A stretch of DNA of 64,000 bases from Opitutaceae bacterium. GTDB lineage: Bacteria; Verrucomicrobiota; Verrucomicrobiia; Opitutales; Opitutaceae. The position numbers were made by a program, and so were the translations under genes. Below are positions 26,601-35,736 of this stretch, piece after piece. The notes under the pieces were generated by a model. The model was given only the letters and a program-made list of their open reading frames with translations, ran no database searches and had not been told where the DNA came from. Every line of letters starts with the position of its first letter. Position 1 is the first letter of the stretch. The DNA is taken from the NCBI GenBank assembly GCA_030648295.1, contig JAUSID010000180.1:1-64000 (forward strand), given 5' to 3'.

Positions 26601-29593
26601 CGCTCCTGGGTCCGTCGGGCGGAGGTCCAGTAGCTTTGCAACGGCTGGCCGGCGCACTCCAGTTCAACGAAGGCGCGACCGAAGTCGTAGCCAGTGCCCC
26701 ACACCGCGGAGAAACTTTCCCCCGGTTCGAGCGACCACTTGGGCGCGATGAAACGGTTGGCGCGCTTGACCGTGTAACGCGCATCGCGCGGAGCATTCAC
26801 CTCGATGGTCTGCCGGGCCGTGATTTTCTTGCCGAACCGGTCGGTCGTCTCGAGCGAAGCGCGGTAGATGCCGGCTTTCAGGGGCGCGGTAAGCTTGGTC
26901 ACGCCGGTGGCGTCGGTCTTGAAGGGGAGCCTCGTAATTTCGGCGCCGAGTTCCCAGGAGTCGGGGTTCGCCGGATCGGGCTTCGGCTCGGTCGAGCTGG
27001 TGCGCCATCGGTAGGGGTCGGACCGCAGGGCCGCCCGCTCCACGGCTGGCGGCTGTCGGAGAGTGTGGACCGTCACCGTGCCGCTGGCCGCGTGCGGTTC
27101 GCCATCGAGCGACTCTGTTCCGAGAGTGAATTCCACCGGCTGGTCCGGTGTCTGCCACTCGGCGGCGGTGAGCGAGGCCTGGAGGGCGGTGTAGCCCGCA
27201 CGCACAATGCGGTTCTCGGAGCGCGTTTCGCCGGTCGTGTCCGTGACGTCGGCGTGGACGGTGAAGGCGAAGATCGGTTCATCCTTGGCCGGCACAGCGC
27301 GGTCGGGCTCGGCGGGAAACTGGATCTGGAAGGTCCCGTCGGGTTGGGTAACGGCGGTGCCGTGGGCGATGGCCTTGGTGGCTGGGGGCTGTCCCCACCA
27401 CCACCAGCACCAGTACGGAAGCTGCACGGCGCGCTCGACGCGCCACTTCACCTTCGCCCCGCCGATGGCGGCGCCGGTGTAGGCAGTGGCGTGGCCTGCG
27501 ACGGTGACGGGTTCGCCGAGCTTGGCGGCCACCACGGGCGGATCAATTTCGACGCGGAATTTCGGGCGCTTGTATTCCTCGACCCGGATGCTGGTCTGGC
27601 TGGATCGGTTGAGGACCTGCAGGCGCATGCGTCCCATCACGCGGTCGCGCGGCGCGGTGAACACGCCGCTGAACGAGCCGTAGTCATTGGTCCGGTGCGT
27701 AGCGCGGGCGATCTCCAGCCCGTTGACGTCGTTGAACACCACGATGAGGCTGAGACCCGCGATAACGGAGTAGTTGCCGGCGTTGCGATCATGCCGGAGG
27801 AAAACGCCCTTGTAGTTGATCGTCTGACCCGGTCGATAGATCGCGCGGTCGGTGAAGAACACGGCTTGGGAGTCGGCGTGGTCGCGGTTGCCGCCGCCGC
27901 CGTACGCATAGATTTCACGGTGGCTGGAGACTGCATGGCCACGGTATTCAGCGAGGAGGGCGAACGGGCGGCTGTCAGTGGTTACGAACTGGAACTGGCC
28001 GTCCTGGTCGGTCTCGGTCGAGGGCAGAGAGCTGAAGCGACTCTGGTTGTCGCGCTGCCAGAACCTCACTAGCGCACCAGCGACCGGATCGCCGCTATTG
28101 GCCTGAAGCACGAAACCGCTGTGCTTCCCGCCGTCGGTGCGCATCCGCGACACTAGCGCGAGGTCGCTCACCCAGACGGTGGCGACGCTGACCTGGTCTT
28201 CTTTAACACCAAAGGCGGGTTCGTGGCTGGCCACGATGAGATAGAACCCGGGCTTCAACTTGGTCGGCGAAGGAAGGTTTTCCGTACGCGGTTTGAAATC
28301 GGTGGTCGGCGGCAGATCGGCGCTCCATTCGAGAGTCGGTGGAGTGGCGAGGAGTTTTTCGAGTCGCTCTTGATCAATTGAATCGCCCCACCGCGATTCC
28401 TCGAGATGGGCGGTGAAATCGACGGCCATGGCACGGAAATAGACCTTCGTGATATTGCGGTACGTGACATTGAGGGTGGGCCAGGGGGCGTTCCAGACGT
28501 ACTCGGTATCAAGCTGCGCGGACTTGGCCTCGATTTGTTCGATGACGTTAAAACACAGGGCCCCGCCCGCGGTCTCCGGAAAAGCGTCGAAGCCGCGCTG
28601 GGCCAGTTCGCGGGCCTGCATCGGATCCTTTTCCGCATTGAGCTGGGTGGCCAGCGTGGCGAGCGCGCGGGCGGAGATCTCGTGCTTGGCCGTGGCCTCA
28701 ACGAAGCGGCGGAGTGCGGCCTTGAAGCGGTCGTCCTTGTCCTCACCGCGAGCGACATTGCGACCGTAGGTCAGGCGCGCGAGGTCGGCGTCGTAGTAGG
28801 CGGCGAGGTGGGTGTCCGACTGGTGAAACTTCAGTAGGGTCTGATAGAGCGCGATGGCTTTCAGTTTCGGCGAGGCGCGGTCGGTAGTCTGGGGCGTCCA
28901 ACGAGCGAAATCAGCCGGGGCGGCGAAGATCGGGCCGGTGGCCTCCACCTCGAATTCATCCTCGGCGGTCACCGACGCATGTTCGCCCGTCTGGTAAAAC
29001 TGCAGAGCCTCGTAGGCAAGAAAGTCGAAAAGGGTGGGACGATAGTTGTCCGGCACGGTGCCGATGGGCAGCAGGTTGTCCCAGTCGCGGATCGGCGAGG
29101 CCTTGAGCGTCGCCTCGTCGGCGAGTGCAGCGACGAAATGCCGGTCGATCTCGGCGAGTATGCGCGCGAGGTCCCACGTCTGGAGGTCAGGGCCGGGCGC
29201 CGTAGCGGTCTGGGTGCGCTGCATGAACCGCCAGCGGTTCTGCTGGAAGTAGTGCCAATACCAATGCGCGAGGATCCCCTCCAGCATCGGCTTCATCGCG
29301 GCGGGCGCCTGAGCCAGCTCCGCCTGCAGGCGGACAATTCTCTCCTCCGGTTTGTTGCCCTGGATGGTGCCTTGGAGCGCGATCTTCCGGCCGATGCCCT
29401 TGACCGCCTCGGCATAGGATTTTTCGGCGAGCGCGGCGGTGATGATCGGTTCCAGTCGCTCGATAGCGGTCTGGGGCCTGCCCTGCTGGGTCGCCGATTC
29501 CACTTCGCGCCACTCGGCATCACGCGGACCGGCTCGGCTATCTGGGGCAAGCACGGCCAAGGCAAGGACCCACCAGACCAAAGGGCGATTCAT
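23636..29593 (-). CDS. Very large bacterial alpha-2-macroglobulin family protein
   Basis: This secreted protease-trap-like protein has 1985 residues with a signal peptide (W-W-V-L-A-L-A-V-L-A). It has an N-terminal helical region of about 400 residues and then macroglobulin beta domains, with MG2 near 575 (F-F-T-D-R-A-I-Y-R-P-G-Q). A tryptophan-rich stretch (Y-W-C-W-W-W-W-G) lies near 725. The A2M domain is near 1220 (N-L-S-E-T-A-F-F, then P-E-A-L-T-E-W), the thioester-domain toroid near 1446-1760, and C-terminal sandwich domains follow. The thioester site reads Y-E-C-S-E-Q instead of C-G-E-Q, so Cys and Gln are kept but Gly is lost. Near residue 1170 a segment L-D-A-F-V-V-S-A-E-R resembles the pre-plug motif of TonB receptors. 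A PBP1C-like partner is not adjacent. Confidence 0.9.
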   Translation of the reverse strand: MNRPLVWWVLALAVLAPDSRAGPRDAEWREVESATQQGRPQTAIERLEPIITAALAEKSYAEAVKGIGRKIALQGTIQGNKPEERIVRLQAELAQAPAAMKPMLEGILAHWYWHYFQQNRWRFMQRTQTATAPGPDLQTWDLARILAEIDRHFVAALADEATLKASPIRDWDNLLPIGTVPDNYRPTLFDFLAYEALQFYQTGEHASVTAEDEFEVEATGPIFAAPADFARWTPQTTDRASPKLKAIALYQTLLKFHQSDTHLAAYYDADLARLTYGRNVARGEDKDDRFKAALRRFVEATAKHEISARALATLATQLNAEKDPMQARELAQRGFDAFPETAGGALCFNVIEQIEAKSAQLDTEYVWNAPWPTLNVTYRNITKVYFRAMAVDFTAHLEESRWGDSIDQERLEKLLATPPTLEWSADLPPTTDFKPRTENLPSPTKLKPGFYLIVASHEPAFGVKEDQVSVATVWVSDLALVSRMRTDGGKHSGFVLQANSGDPVAGALVRFWQRDNQSRFSSLPSTETDQDGQFQFVTTDSRPFALLAEYRGHAVSSHREIYAYGGGGNRDHADSQAVFFTDRAIYRPGQTINYKGVFLRHDRNAGNYSVIAGLSLIVVFNDVNGLEIARATHRTNDYGSFSGVFTAPRDRVMGRMRLQVLNRSSQTSIRVEEYKRPKFRVEIDPPVVAAKLGEPVTVAGHATAYTGAAIGGAKVKWRVERAVQLPYWCWWWWGQPPATKAIAHGTAVTQPDGTFQIQFPAEPDRAVPAKDEPIFAFTVHADVTDTTGETRSENRIVRAGYTALQASLTAAEWQTPDQPVEFTLGTESLDGEPHAASGTVTVHTLRQPPAVERAALRSDPYRWRTSSTEPKPDPANPDSWELGAEITRLPFKTDATGVTKLTAPLKAGIYRASLETTDRFGKKITARQTIEVNAPRDARYTVKRANRFIAPKWSLEPGESFSAVWGTGYDFGRAFVELECAGQPLQSYWTSARRTQERIELPVTPEMRGGFTVRVTYVRENRAYLNERIVTVPWSNKQLTVKWESFRSKLVPGQRETWTATVSGPDAKGRVAEMVAALYDASLDQYAPHSWPQAFPVFRWEFGRISAELQNSVRPFRIVDGWDGPAGREPNWRYRAYPPEIIASLWGWGFGGLGRTLGAVGGAVMNDGEVRLDAFVVSAERTGNAMAIMASAPMAMAAMAPGPAPVAPAPAKPDLTQITARKNLSETAFFIPHLLAKKDGTVHLTFTMPEALTEWKFLGFAHDKELRAGFLTDKAVTAKDLMVEPNPPRFVREGDELEFTVKVSNRTDRPQTGTVKLTFADAATVASVDVALGHRAPEQTFELPAKQSRSFSWRIAVPDGLGFLTYKAVAATASSSDGEEGFLPVLSRRILVAESLPLPIRGQSTKEFAFAKLLGSGSSNTLRHQLLTVQMTSQPAWYAVMALPYLMEYPYECSEQVFNRLYANALARHIASSDPKIRRIFDLWKNTPALDSPLEKNQDLKSVMIEETPWLRQAKAEGEARRNVGLLFEANRLDEETARGLRTLAERQRGDGLWPWFPGGPSSEYISLYIMTGFGRLRHLGVTLDAKPAVKSLTALDAWMTERHRKILQGSNPMDYVPSYLDALYLYGRSFFLADQPVAETHRAAVDFFLGQSRKFWVKLDSCQSQAHLALALQRFGDADVPRAIMTSLKERSVTDAELGRFWRDTELSWWWYRAPIETQALMIEAFAEVTNDTGAVEDCKVWLLKQKQTQDWKTTKATADAIYGLLLRGSKLLSSDSLVEVALAGQTIKPEKVEAGTGFYQTKFGATTIKPAMGQITVKKHDDGVSWGSIHWQYLEDVAKITPHEGTPLKLKKFLFIKETTGKGPVLKAVTGPVAVGDELVVRLELRTDRDMEYVHLKDQRGSGTEPVNVLSRYRHQDGLAYYESTRDTASHFFIDYLPKGVYVFEYSTRVQLKGRYQTGLAEIQCMYAPEFNSHSENIPVEVR

Positions 29594-30106
29594 GGTGATG
29601 CTGAGCTGCTATACCAAGACAAACGGGAAGACAGTTTATTAGAACGTAACGTGCCGACGGCAACATGGCACTGATTGCCGCTCCTGCGTTCGGTGAGTAT
29701 CAGCTCGCAGCAACCTGAGCAGCCCGTAAATGCGATGGAAATGGGCGAGGCGGCAGCCGACCTGTTCTCGCGTGTGGCTGCATTCGCGAAACACGTCGCA
29801 ACCATCGGCGTTGGCTTGGAACGGACGACCAGTGCCTACAACAACGCAGGGGCTAACCGATCAGGTATTGCCTCCCCAACCATGTGGCCTGTTCTAAACA
29901 TGGGTCGTGTCCCGAAAAGGACCTTTTTTCGCCGCGCAGGCGGGCCACGTTATCACAAGTTGATTGCGCGAATAGCCCCGATTGAAACAGTGCAGCCCGA
30001 ACGGGGTCAGGTATTAACTATTTCAGTGATGCGGTTGGGCCGCCTCGCGAAAGTCTCATTGAAAAACCTAACTGACCCCCTCGCTGCGCCCCCTCCCGCG
30101 CGGAAC
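29594..30106. other. 513-base intergenic stretch with gene debris
   Basis: It separates the macroglobulin gene from the AsmA-like gene, both of which read away from it. It holds the RmuC-like remnant described separately. A short inverted pair GGGGTCAG (30003-30010) and CTGACCCC (30072-30079), 61 bases apart, resembles the ends flanking REP-associated transposase genes. No transposase is present between them. Confidence 0.4.
29699..29850 (+). pseudogene. RmuC C-terminal remnant
   Basis: About 50 codons read E-M-G-E-A-A-A-D-L-F-S-R-V-A-A-F-A-K-H, then I-G-V-G-L-E-R-T and S-A-Y-N-N-A. This resembles the helix near the end of the DNA recombination protein RmuC (…L-Y-x-R-x-A-x-F-x-x-H…G-x-x-L-x-x-A-x-x-x-Y-N-x-A). 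RmuC is normally over 350 residues. Here the match stops abruptly where a G-S should follow, and nothing upstream belongs to it because the macroglobulin gene starts there. The resemblance is short, so the call is tentative. Confidence 0.4.
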
Positions 30107-31456
30107 ATGCGAAAGCGAGCGCGCGTATTCAAGGCCATCGCGGCGTCGCTGGCTATCGTTGTTTTGGTCGCCGCCGTTTTCCATTTTTCCGGCGATGCGC
30201 TTTTGAATCGATTCCTCAGGCCGAAACTCGAGCGGGCGTTCTCCGCGCATCTTCCCGGATCGTCCCTGCATCTGGGTGCGTTTCGCTACGACTTTTGGAG
30301 CAATCGCCTGGGGTGCGACTCCGTGGCCATGACCCGGACGGACGGGGCGCCCGCCAGCGCGGGTTTGATTTCAGCGACCGGTGTGCATTGGGGCCGGTTG
30401 CTGGTGGGCAAACCCAACCCGGCGCAGATTTTCAGCAGCGCCCAGCTTGAAGTCACGGACCTCTCGGCCGTGTTGGCAGAGTATCGCGTCCGATGCGGGC
30501 ATCTTCGAATTTCAGTTCCGGATTCTGAAATCGCGGCGCAGGCACTGACACTGCAGTTGGTCATGAGCGACGAAGCGTTCTTCGCCTCGGCTCCCTTTCG
30601 ACGTGTGCGCTATCAGCTGGCGGTCGCATCCTGCTCCCTGCGGGGCGTGGGTTTCGCCGAGTTGCTCAACGGCCAGGCGTATCGCGCCCGGTCGGTCGAA
30701 TTGGCCGGTCCGGTTTTTGAGTCCTTGGTCAATCGCGACAAACCGCGCCGTCCGTTGACGGAGAGCCCGCCCATGCCGCATGAGGCGCTCGCCGCGATCA
30801 CAAGACCGTTCCGCATCGACCGGCTCACGATCACCGATGGACTGATCAAGTATGCCGCCCGGCGGTTCGAAGGAGCTGAACCCGGCGTGCTCAAGTTCTC
30901 CGCGGTACAGATCAGCGCGAAGGAAATCGCGAATGCGGCGGCGGGCGGCCAGGCCATCGGACTACTGGCGGAAGGCAGGCTGATGGACGCGGGAACAATG
31001 ATCGTGCAGATGCGTATCCCGGTGGCGCCCTCCACGCTGGCGTTTCAATATTCGGGAAAGTTAAGCGCGATGGACCTGACCCGCCTCGACGGGTATATGG
31101 ATGGTTCGGGACGCATCCAGATCAGGTCCGGCAGCGCGAGCGAGGCGTTGTTCGACATCGACGTGGTGGGTGGCCATGCCCACGGCGCCTTGCGGGGAGT
31201 GTACCGAGACTTGCAGGTGACGGTTGTCGATCCGGACACTGGCAGCGAAAGAGGCGTCACCAATCGCGTGGCTACAATTCTGACCAATCAGTTGAAGGTG
31301 AGGAACGAGAACACACCGGACAAGGCAGGCGCATTGAAAGCAGGGAAAGTCGATTATGCCCGCAAGCCGGAGGAGACCTTTCTGCAGTTTGCCTGGCTCG
31401 CGCTCCGCACCGGCGTCATGGATTTGATCAGTTTGCAAGCGGGCCCAATCCCATAG
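30107..31456 (+). CDS. AsmA/DUF748-like membrane-anchored periplasmic protein
   Basis: From ATG 30107 the product has 449 residues: a basic start (M-R-K-R-A-R-V-F-K), one transmembrane helix (A-I-A-A-S-L-A-I-V-V-L-V-A-A-V-F), then a long periplasmic repeat-rich beta region. Segments such as F-R-I-D-R-L-T-I-T-D-G-L-I-K-Y and the near-terminal R-K-P-E-E-T-F-L-Q-F-A-W-L-A-L-R-T-G resemble AsmA-like/DUF748 proteins. That group is linked to envelope lipid transport or outer-membrane homeostasis. The open frame starts earlier (29675) but crosses gene debris, so the internal ATG before the transmembrane helix is preferred. The stop is TAG. The exact role is unknown. Confidence 0.68.
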   Translation: MRKRARVFKAIAASLAIVVLVAAVFHFSGDALLNRFLRPKLERAFSAHLPGSSLHLGAFRYDFWSNRLGCDSVAMTRTDGAPASAGLISATGVHWGRLLVGKPNPAQIFSSAQLEVTDLSAVLAEYRVRCGHLRISVPDSEIAAQALTLQLVMSDEAFFASAPFRRVRYQLAVASCSLRGVGFAELLNGQAYRARSVELAGPVFESLVNRDKPRRPLTESPPMPHEALAAITRPFRIDRLTITDGLIKYAARRFEGAEPGVLKFSAVQISAKEIANAAAGGQAIGLLAEGRLMDAGTMIVQMRIPVAPSTLAFQYSGKLSAMDLTRLDGYMDGSGRIQIRSGSASEALFDIDVVGGHAHGALRGVYRDLQVTVVDPDTGSERGVTNRVATILTNQLKVRNENTPDKAGALKAGKVDYARKPEETFLQFAWLALRTGVMDLISLQAGPIP

Positions 31457-31866
31457 GGTCAGCGTTGAGCCGGGGGACTCAGGGCCATTCGAGGCGCAAG
31501 GGCCGACGAAACACCAGCTCCGCCATCAAGAGCGCTTCAGGAGCGCAGCTCAGCATCGGAGACATCGCGGCGGTTCTTTCTTCGCGGTTACCAGCGGCGC
31601 ATTCCACGTCCTATGCCGCGATGGCGACGATGAATCCCAACAGGGAACAACGGGTGGCCGGGCGGCGGAAGAAAGGCGGCAGGGGAGCATCACCGGACTA
31701 GACGCGCAAAGGAACGGTTGCGCTTACATGGGCGGGTAAGATTTCGGGAAAAGTTTTCGGCGGCGCCAAAGATCTGGCCAAGGAGGCGACGTGCCGGTAC
31801 GTTCCGAGCGAACCCTGCGTTGCTGTGAGCGTGCTGCCCCCGGAAGAAATCTCTGTTGCCGCGCCG
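31457..31866. other. Intergenic stretch before the sigma factor, nothing convincing
   Basis: An open frame of 78 codons (31465-31701) has Arg/Lys/Ser-rich composition and no family resemblance, so I do not call it a gene. The stretch should hold the promoter of the sigma factor operon, but no clear boxes are visible to me. The sigma frame is also open with a GTG at 31825. Confidence 0.5.
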
Positions 31867-32376
31867 ATGTCGCGGAACTGGATCGTGGAGAATTTCACGC
31901 CGCACGAAACGGAAATCCGCGGCTACCTCCAGGCACGATTTCCGGCGGTGGACGCGGATGACGTCGTCCAGGAGTCTTATCTGAAGCTCCTCAGGTTGCG
32001 CGCCGTGCAACGAATCGAGTCGGCGCGTTCGTATTTTTTCTCCGTCGCGTGCAACACCGCGCTGAGCCTTTTTCGCCGGCAAAAAATCTATTCCGACGTG
32101 CCGGTCAGCGAGTTGCCGCCGGCGCTGCTCGCAGCGGAGGGCTGCGATGGTTCGGAGGTTGCCTGCGCGCATCAGCGCCTCGAACTCGTCACGAGCGCGA
32201 TCGACCGGCTTCCGGCGCGTTGCCGCGCGGTGATGGTGCTGAGCGTACTCGAGGGCCGGTCGACCGCAGTCATCGCCCAGGAACTCGGCATGGCGGAATC
32301 CACCGTGCGCGTGCAGCTCGTGCGCGGTGTGCACCGGTGTCGTGATTACATGCAGGAACGCGGCGAGAAAACCTGA
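31867..32376 (+). CDS. ECF-type RNA polymerase sigma factor (FecI-like)
   Basis: This extracytoplasmic-function sigma factor directs transcription of the neighbouring receptor when its FecR partner is triggered. From ATG 31867 it has 169 residues, normal for FecI-like proteins; a GTG at 31825 would add 14. Region 2 contains the core-binding D-A-D-D-V-V-Q-E-S-Y-L-K-L-L followed by S-A-R-S-Y-F-F-S-V-A. Region 4 has L-P-A-R-C-R-A-V and the helix-turn-helix S-T-A-V-I-A-Q-E-L-G-M-A-E-S-T-V. The fecR-like gene starts 3 bases after its stop and the TonB receptor remnant follows, forming the usual triad. Confidence 0.88.
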   Translation: MSRNWIVENFTPHETEIRGYLQARFPAVDADDVVQESYLKLLRLRAVQRIESARSYFFSVACNTALSLFRRQKIYSDVPVSELPPALLAAEGCDGSEVACAHQRLELVTSAIDRLPARCRAVMVLSVLEGRSTAVIAQELGMAESTVRVQLVRGVHRCRDYMQERGEKT

Positions 32377-32379
32377 GAC

Positions 32380-33408
32380 ATGAAGACATCCGAGAGAAGT
32401 GCCACGCATTCCATCGCCGATGCCGCCGGTGATTGGTTCCTGCGTCGTCAGGCCGGTCTCACCGCGGCGGAGCAGGTGGAGTTCGAGGCTTGGGTTGCGG
32501 CCGACGCGCGGCACGCCTCCGAGTTGGAGCAATTCGCGGCCACGTGGCGGGAGTTGAACCAGCCGCGCGAACAGGGCTTCGCGGAGGTGGCGCGGCAGAC
32601 GCTCGAGCATCGTCGGACGCAGCGCGTGCGTCGTCGGAAAAAGGCTGCCTTCTTCGCGACCGGCCTCGCCGCCGCCGCGTTGGTGGCCGTTGCCATGACC
32701 CCGTTTGGCCTTGGGGCAAGACCGCATGGCCTGCCGCAGTCGGTTGTCATGCGACCCGATCGGCAGACCTTGCCCGATGGATCGACCGTCGAGCAAAATG
32801 CGGGATCACGCTACGAGGTGCTGTTCTCCGCGCACGAGCGCCGCATTCGGCTGATCCGCGGCGAAGCCCACTTCACCGTGGCGAAGGATCCGGCGCGGCC
32901 GTTTGTCGTTGCGGCAGGCGCGGTGGCCGTGCGGGCGGTCGGCACGGCGTTTTCCGTGCGGCATGATCCGGTCGCGGTGGAGGTTCTCGTCACCGAGGGT
33001 CGGGTGGCAGTCGAGCGAATTTCGACGGAGCCGCCGATATCCGGCCCTGTTCGCGTCCCGGCGCCGCCGACGTTGGTAAGTGCCGGCGGACGCGTCACGG
33101 TGCCGGTGACGATTTCACCGCCGGCGGCGCTGCCGTCGATGTCAGTGACACCGGCGCAGCTCGCGCAGTCGCTGGCGTGGCGCCACAAGCGCATTGAATT
33201 TACGGAGACGCCGCTCGCCGAAGTGCTCGATCTCTTCAATCGGGAAAACACGCTGCAGCTTCAGGTCGGCGATGCAGACACGGCGAAGCTCGAGGTTTCG
33301 GGCATCTTTTGGTCCAACGATGCCGAGACGTTCGTGCGGCTCGTCGAGACCGGTCTGAACCTGCAATCGGAACGCAGCGCGAACCGGATCGTGCTTCGCC
33401 GCCGGTAG
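32380..33408 (+). CDS. FecR-like anti-sigma regulator
   Basis: This inner-membrane protein has 342 residues. A cytoplasmic N-terminal DUF4880-type region carries the F-E-A-W-V-A-A-D-x-R-H motif. One transmembrane helix follows (A-A-F-F-A-T-G-L-A-A-A-A-L-V-A-V-A). The periplasmic FecR domain reads L-P-D-G-S-T-V-E-Q-N-A-G-S and G-E-A-H-F-T-V-A. The C-terminal secretin/TonB short-N-terminal-like region includes R-I-E-F-T-E-T-P-L-A-E-V-L. It relays occupancy of the STN domain of its receptor to the sigma factor. Its receptor gene, immediately downstream, appears broken, so the regulatory pair may now be orphaned. Confidence 0.88.
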   Translation: MKTSERSATHSIADAAGDWFLRRQAGLTAAEQVEFEAWVAADARHASELEQFAATWRELNQPREQGFAEVARQTLEHRRTQRVRRRKKAAFFATGLAAAALVAVAMTPFGLGARPHGLPQSVVMRPDRQTLPDGSTVEQNAGSRYEVLFSAHERRIRLIRGEAHFTVAKDPARPFVVAAGAVAVRAVGTAFSVRHDPVAVEVLVTEGRVAVERISTEPPISGPVRVPAPPTLVSAGGRVTVPVTISPPAALPSMSVTPAQLAQSLAWRHKRIEFTETPLAEVLDLFNRENTLQLQVGDADTAKLEVSGIFWSNDAETFVRLVETGLNLQSERSANRIVLRRR

Positions 33409-33516
33409 CGCGGGCGCAAAAACTTTTCGCGGCCTGTAAGCGAGCAACGCCTTCCGGTAGTCTCCAAGTAGAACCTCGATCGTCGCGAGGGTCGTTGCTT
33501 CGCGACGCCATCCTCC

Positions 33517-35734
33517 ATGTTTTCCGCTTCATTTCTCCGGCGTCTGGCCCGTGCATCCCGCGCGGCGCCTTCCCTGTTGTCGCTCCTCGGTTTACTCTGG
33601 GTGACCTCGGCGAGCGCGGACGAGTCGAGCAAACGCGTGTTTAATATCCCAGCCGATGCCGCCGAGAAAACGCTGAAGGTTTTCTCCGAGCAATCGGGCC
33701 GCAGCATGGTCGTCGGCGTCGCCACCGTGAAGGGCATCCGCACCAATGCCGTGAACGGCGAATTCACGGTTCGGGAGGCGCTCGACCGGATGCTCGCGGG
33801 CACCGGGCTCGTCGCCACACACGATGAAAAGGGAGGGGCGTTTACCGTCAGGAAAGCGGAGGACAACAACGACTATTTCGCCGACCTGCGCGGCGTGCTG
33901 GCTTCGACGGTCGCCACCGCGCAGCAGAACACGATGATCATCGACCCGAGCGTGGTCGATTACTCGGTCAATCCCGCGGGCCCCGGCGCCCAGCGCGACA
34001 CGCGGTTTTCGAACTGGATGGTCGGGATCGAGCAGAAACTGCCCGCGCGCACGTTCCTCTCGCTGGGGTTCAATCACCAGGCCTACAACTTCGTCGGCTA
34101 CGATCCGGGCGAGGGCACGTCGAACACGCTGTCCGGCGATCCCAACGAGCTCCTGCCCGCGGGGCCGACCACGACGCAGGCAAACCCGTTTGCCGGCCGC
34201 TACTACGTCGAGACGAACTGGTATCGGCGCGACCGTAGCGAGGATTTCAATACACTCCGCGCGGCGCTGGCCCACGAGTTCGACCTCGGCCCCTGGGGCC
34301 AATACCGCTGGGCCGCCCTGGTCGAGCACGAACGCAGCAGTTTTCAGCGCGACGAGCGCCGCGAAAGCTGGGATCGGCAGCCCGTTCAACGCGCAGCCGG
34401 AAAACAACGCCAACCAGGTCTGGCGGCGGTATTATCTCACCGAGGGCCAGTGGGGCAGCTATCGCGTGCCCGCGGCCAACGGCCCGTTGATCACCAATCG
34501 CACCGATCCGGTGACCGGCCGCACGCTTTCGTCGCGCTGGGTGCAGCGCAACACGAACATCGACGACGACAACCAGCGGCTCAACACGCGACTCATCGGC
34601 GGACAGGCGGCGTTTTTCCAGCGCCGGCTCATCGGCACCTTCGGCTACCGCCGCGACGAGGTGCGGCTCGAGAACCGCGGCACCGCGCGCGATCCCGCCA
34701 CCCAGGAATTCGTGGTGGATTACGGCACCGTCGCCGGGTCGCGCGACAACGCGCAGACGCGCACGCTCGGTGCCGTGTGGCACGTCACGCCGGCGGTTTC
34801 CCTCACCTACAATCGCTCCAACAACAATGCTCTGCCGAACAACGCGCACCGCGTGCTGCCGGGCTCGGCGCGGCCGGCGGCAGGCCAGGGTCGCGGCGAG
34901 GATCTCGGTGCCGGCCTGGAACTGTTCGATGGCCGGCTCAATTTCCGCGGTACGTATTTCACCACCTCGGGCCGGCAGGAATCCGACTTTCGCAGCATCA
35001 TCACGATCGTGACGAATCGGAATATCCGGATTCTGAATGCGCTGGTGAACGCCGGCCAGATCACCACCGCCGCGGCCGACGCGCACCAGGTGAACTCCAA
35101 CGGCGGTTACTCCGATCGCGAATCCGAGGGCTGGGAATTTCGCGTGGTCGCGAATCCCACGTCGAACTGGCGGCTGCAGGCGAACTACTCGATCACCGAC
35201 GCCGTCGAGAGCAACATCATCCCCGAAGTGCGCGCGTGGGCCGACGAGAACATCGCGTTCTGGAGCCGCACCGACACCGCCGTGCTCACCAGCAGCAATA
35301 TCTCCATCGCGCAGGAGATCGCGAACCTGCGCGACGACATCGCCGCGCAAACCTCCGCCGAAGGCCGCGGCGCGATCGGCAACCGCCGGCACAAGGCGAA
35401 TCTCTTCGTGCGCCACGATTTCTCGCGGGGCCCGAAGGGCCTCTACGCCGGCGGCGGCTGGCGTTACCAGAGCAAAATGCTCACCGGCCGGAATCTCGCG
35501 ACCAATCTCCTCCAATACAGCGACGCGATCATCCGCACCGATTTGCTGCTCGGCTATCGCTTCAGGCTTTCCTCCACAAACCGCCTGCGCGCGCACGTGC
35601 AGCTCAATATCAGCAACGTGCTCGACGACGACGACCCGATGATCCTGCGCCGGACGCCCGACGATCTCTACGTGCGCCGGTTCAGCGTGGTCGAGCCGCG
35701 AACCTTCCGGCTCAGCACCACGATCGAGTTTTAG
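33517..35734 (+). pseudogene. STN-type TonB-dependent receptor, internally deleted and frameshifted
   Basis: The first frame starts at ATG 33517 with a signal peptide and a complete STN signalling domain (R-V-F-N-I-P-A-D-A-A-E-K-T-L-K to A-F-T-V-R-K). It then jumps straight into mid-barrel sequence (Y-F-A-D-L-R-G, then V-D-Y-S-V-N-P-A-G-P-G) with no TonB box or plug. Comparison with the intact receptor at 45992-48919 indicates roughly 300 residues are missing around 33870. A second lesion near 34350-34385 shifts the barrel into the +1 frame, where it continues cleanly to F-R-L-S-T-T-I-E-F and TAG 35734. Without a plug it cannot be a gated receptor. The STN part could still be made. It is third in the sigma/FecR triad. 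Confidence 0.82.
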
Positions 35735-35736
35735 CC

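Noticed and set aside
31465-31701. 78-codon ORF after the AsmA-like gene
   Set aside because: Low-complexity basic composition, no motif and no operon context.
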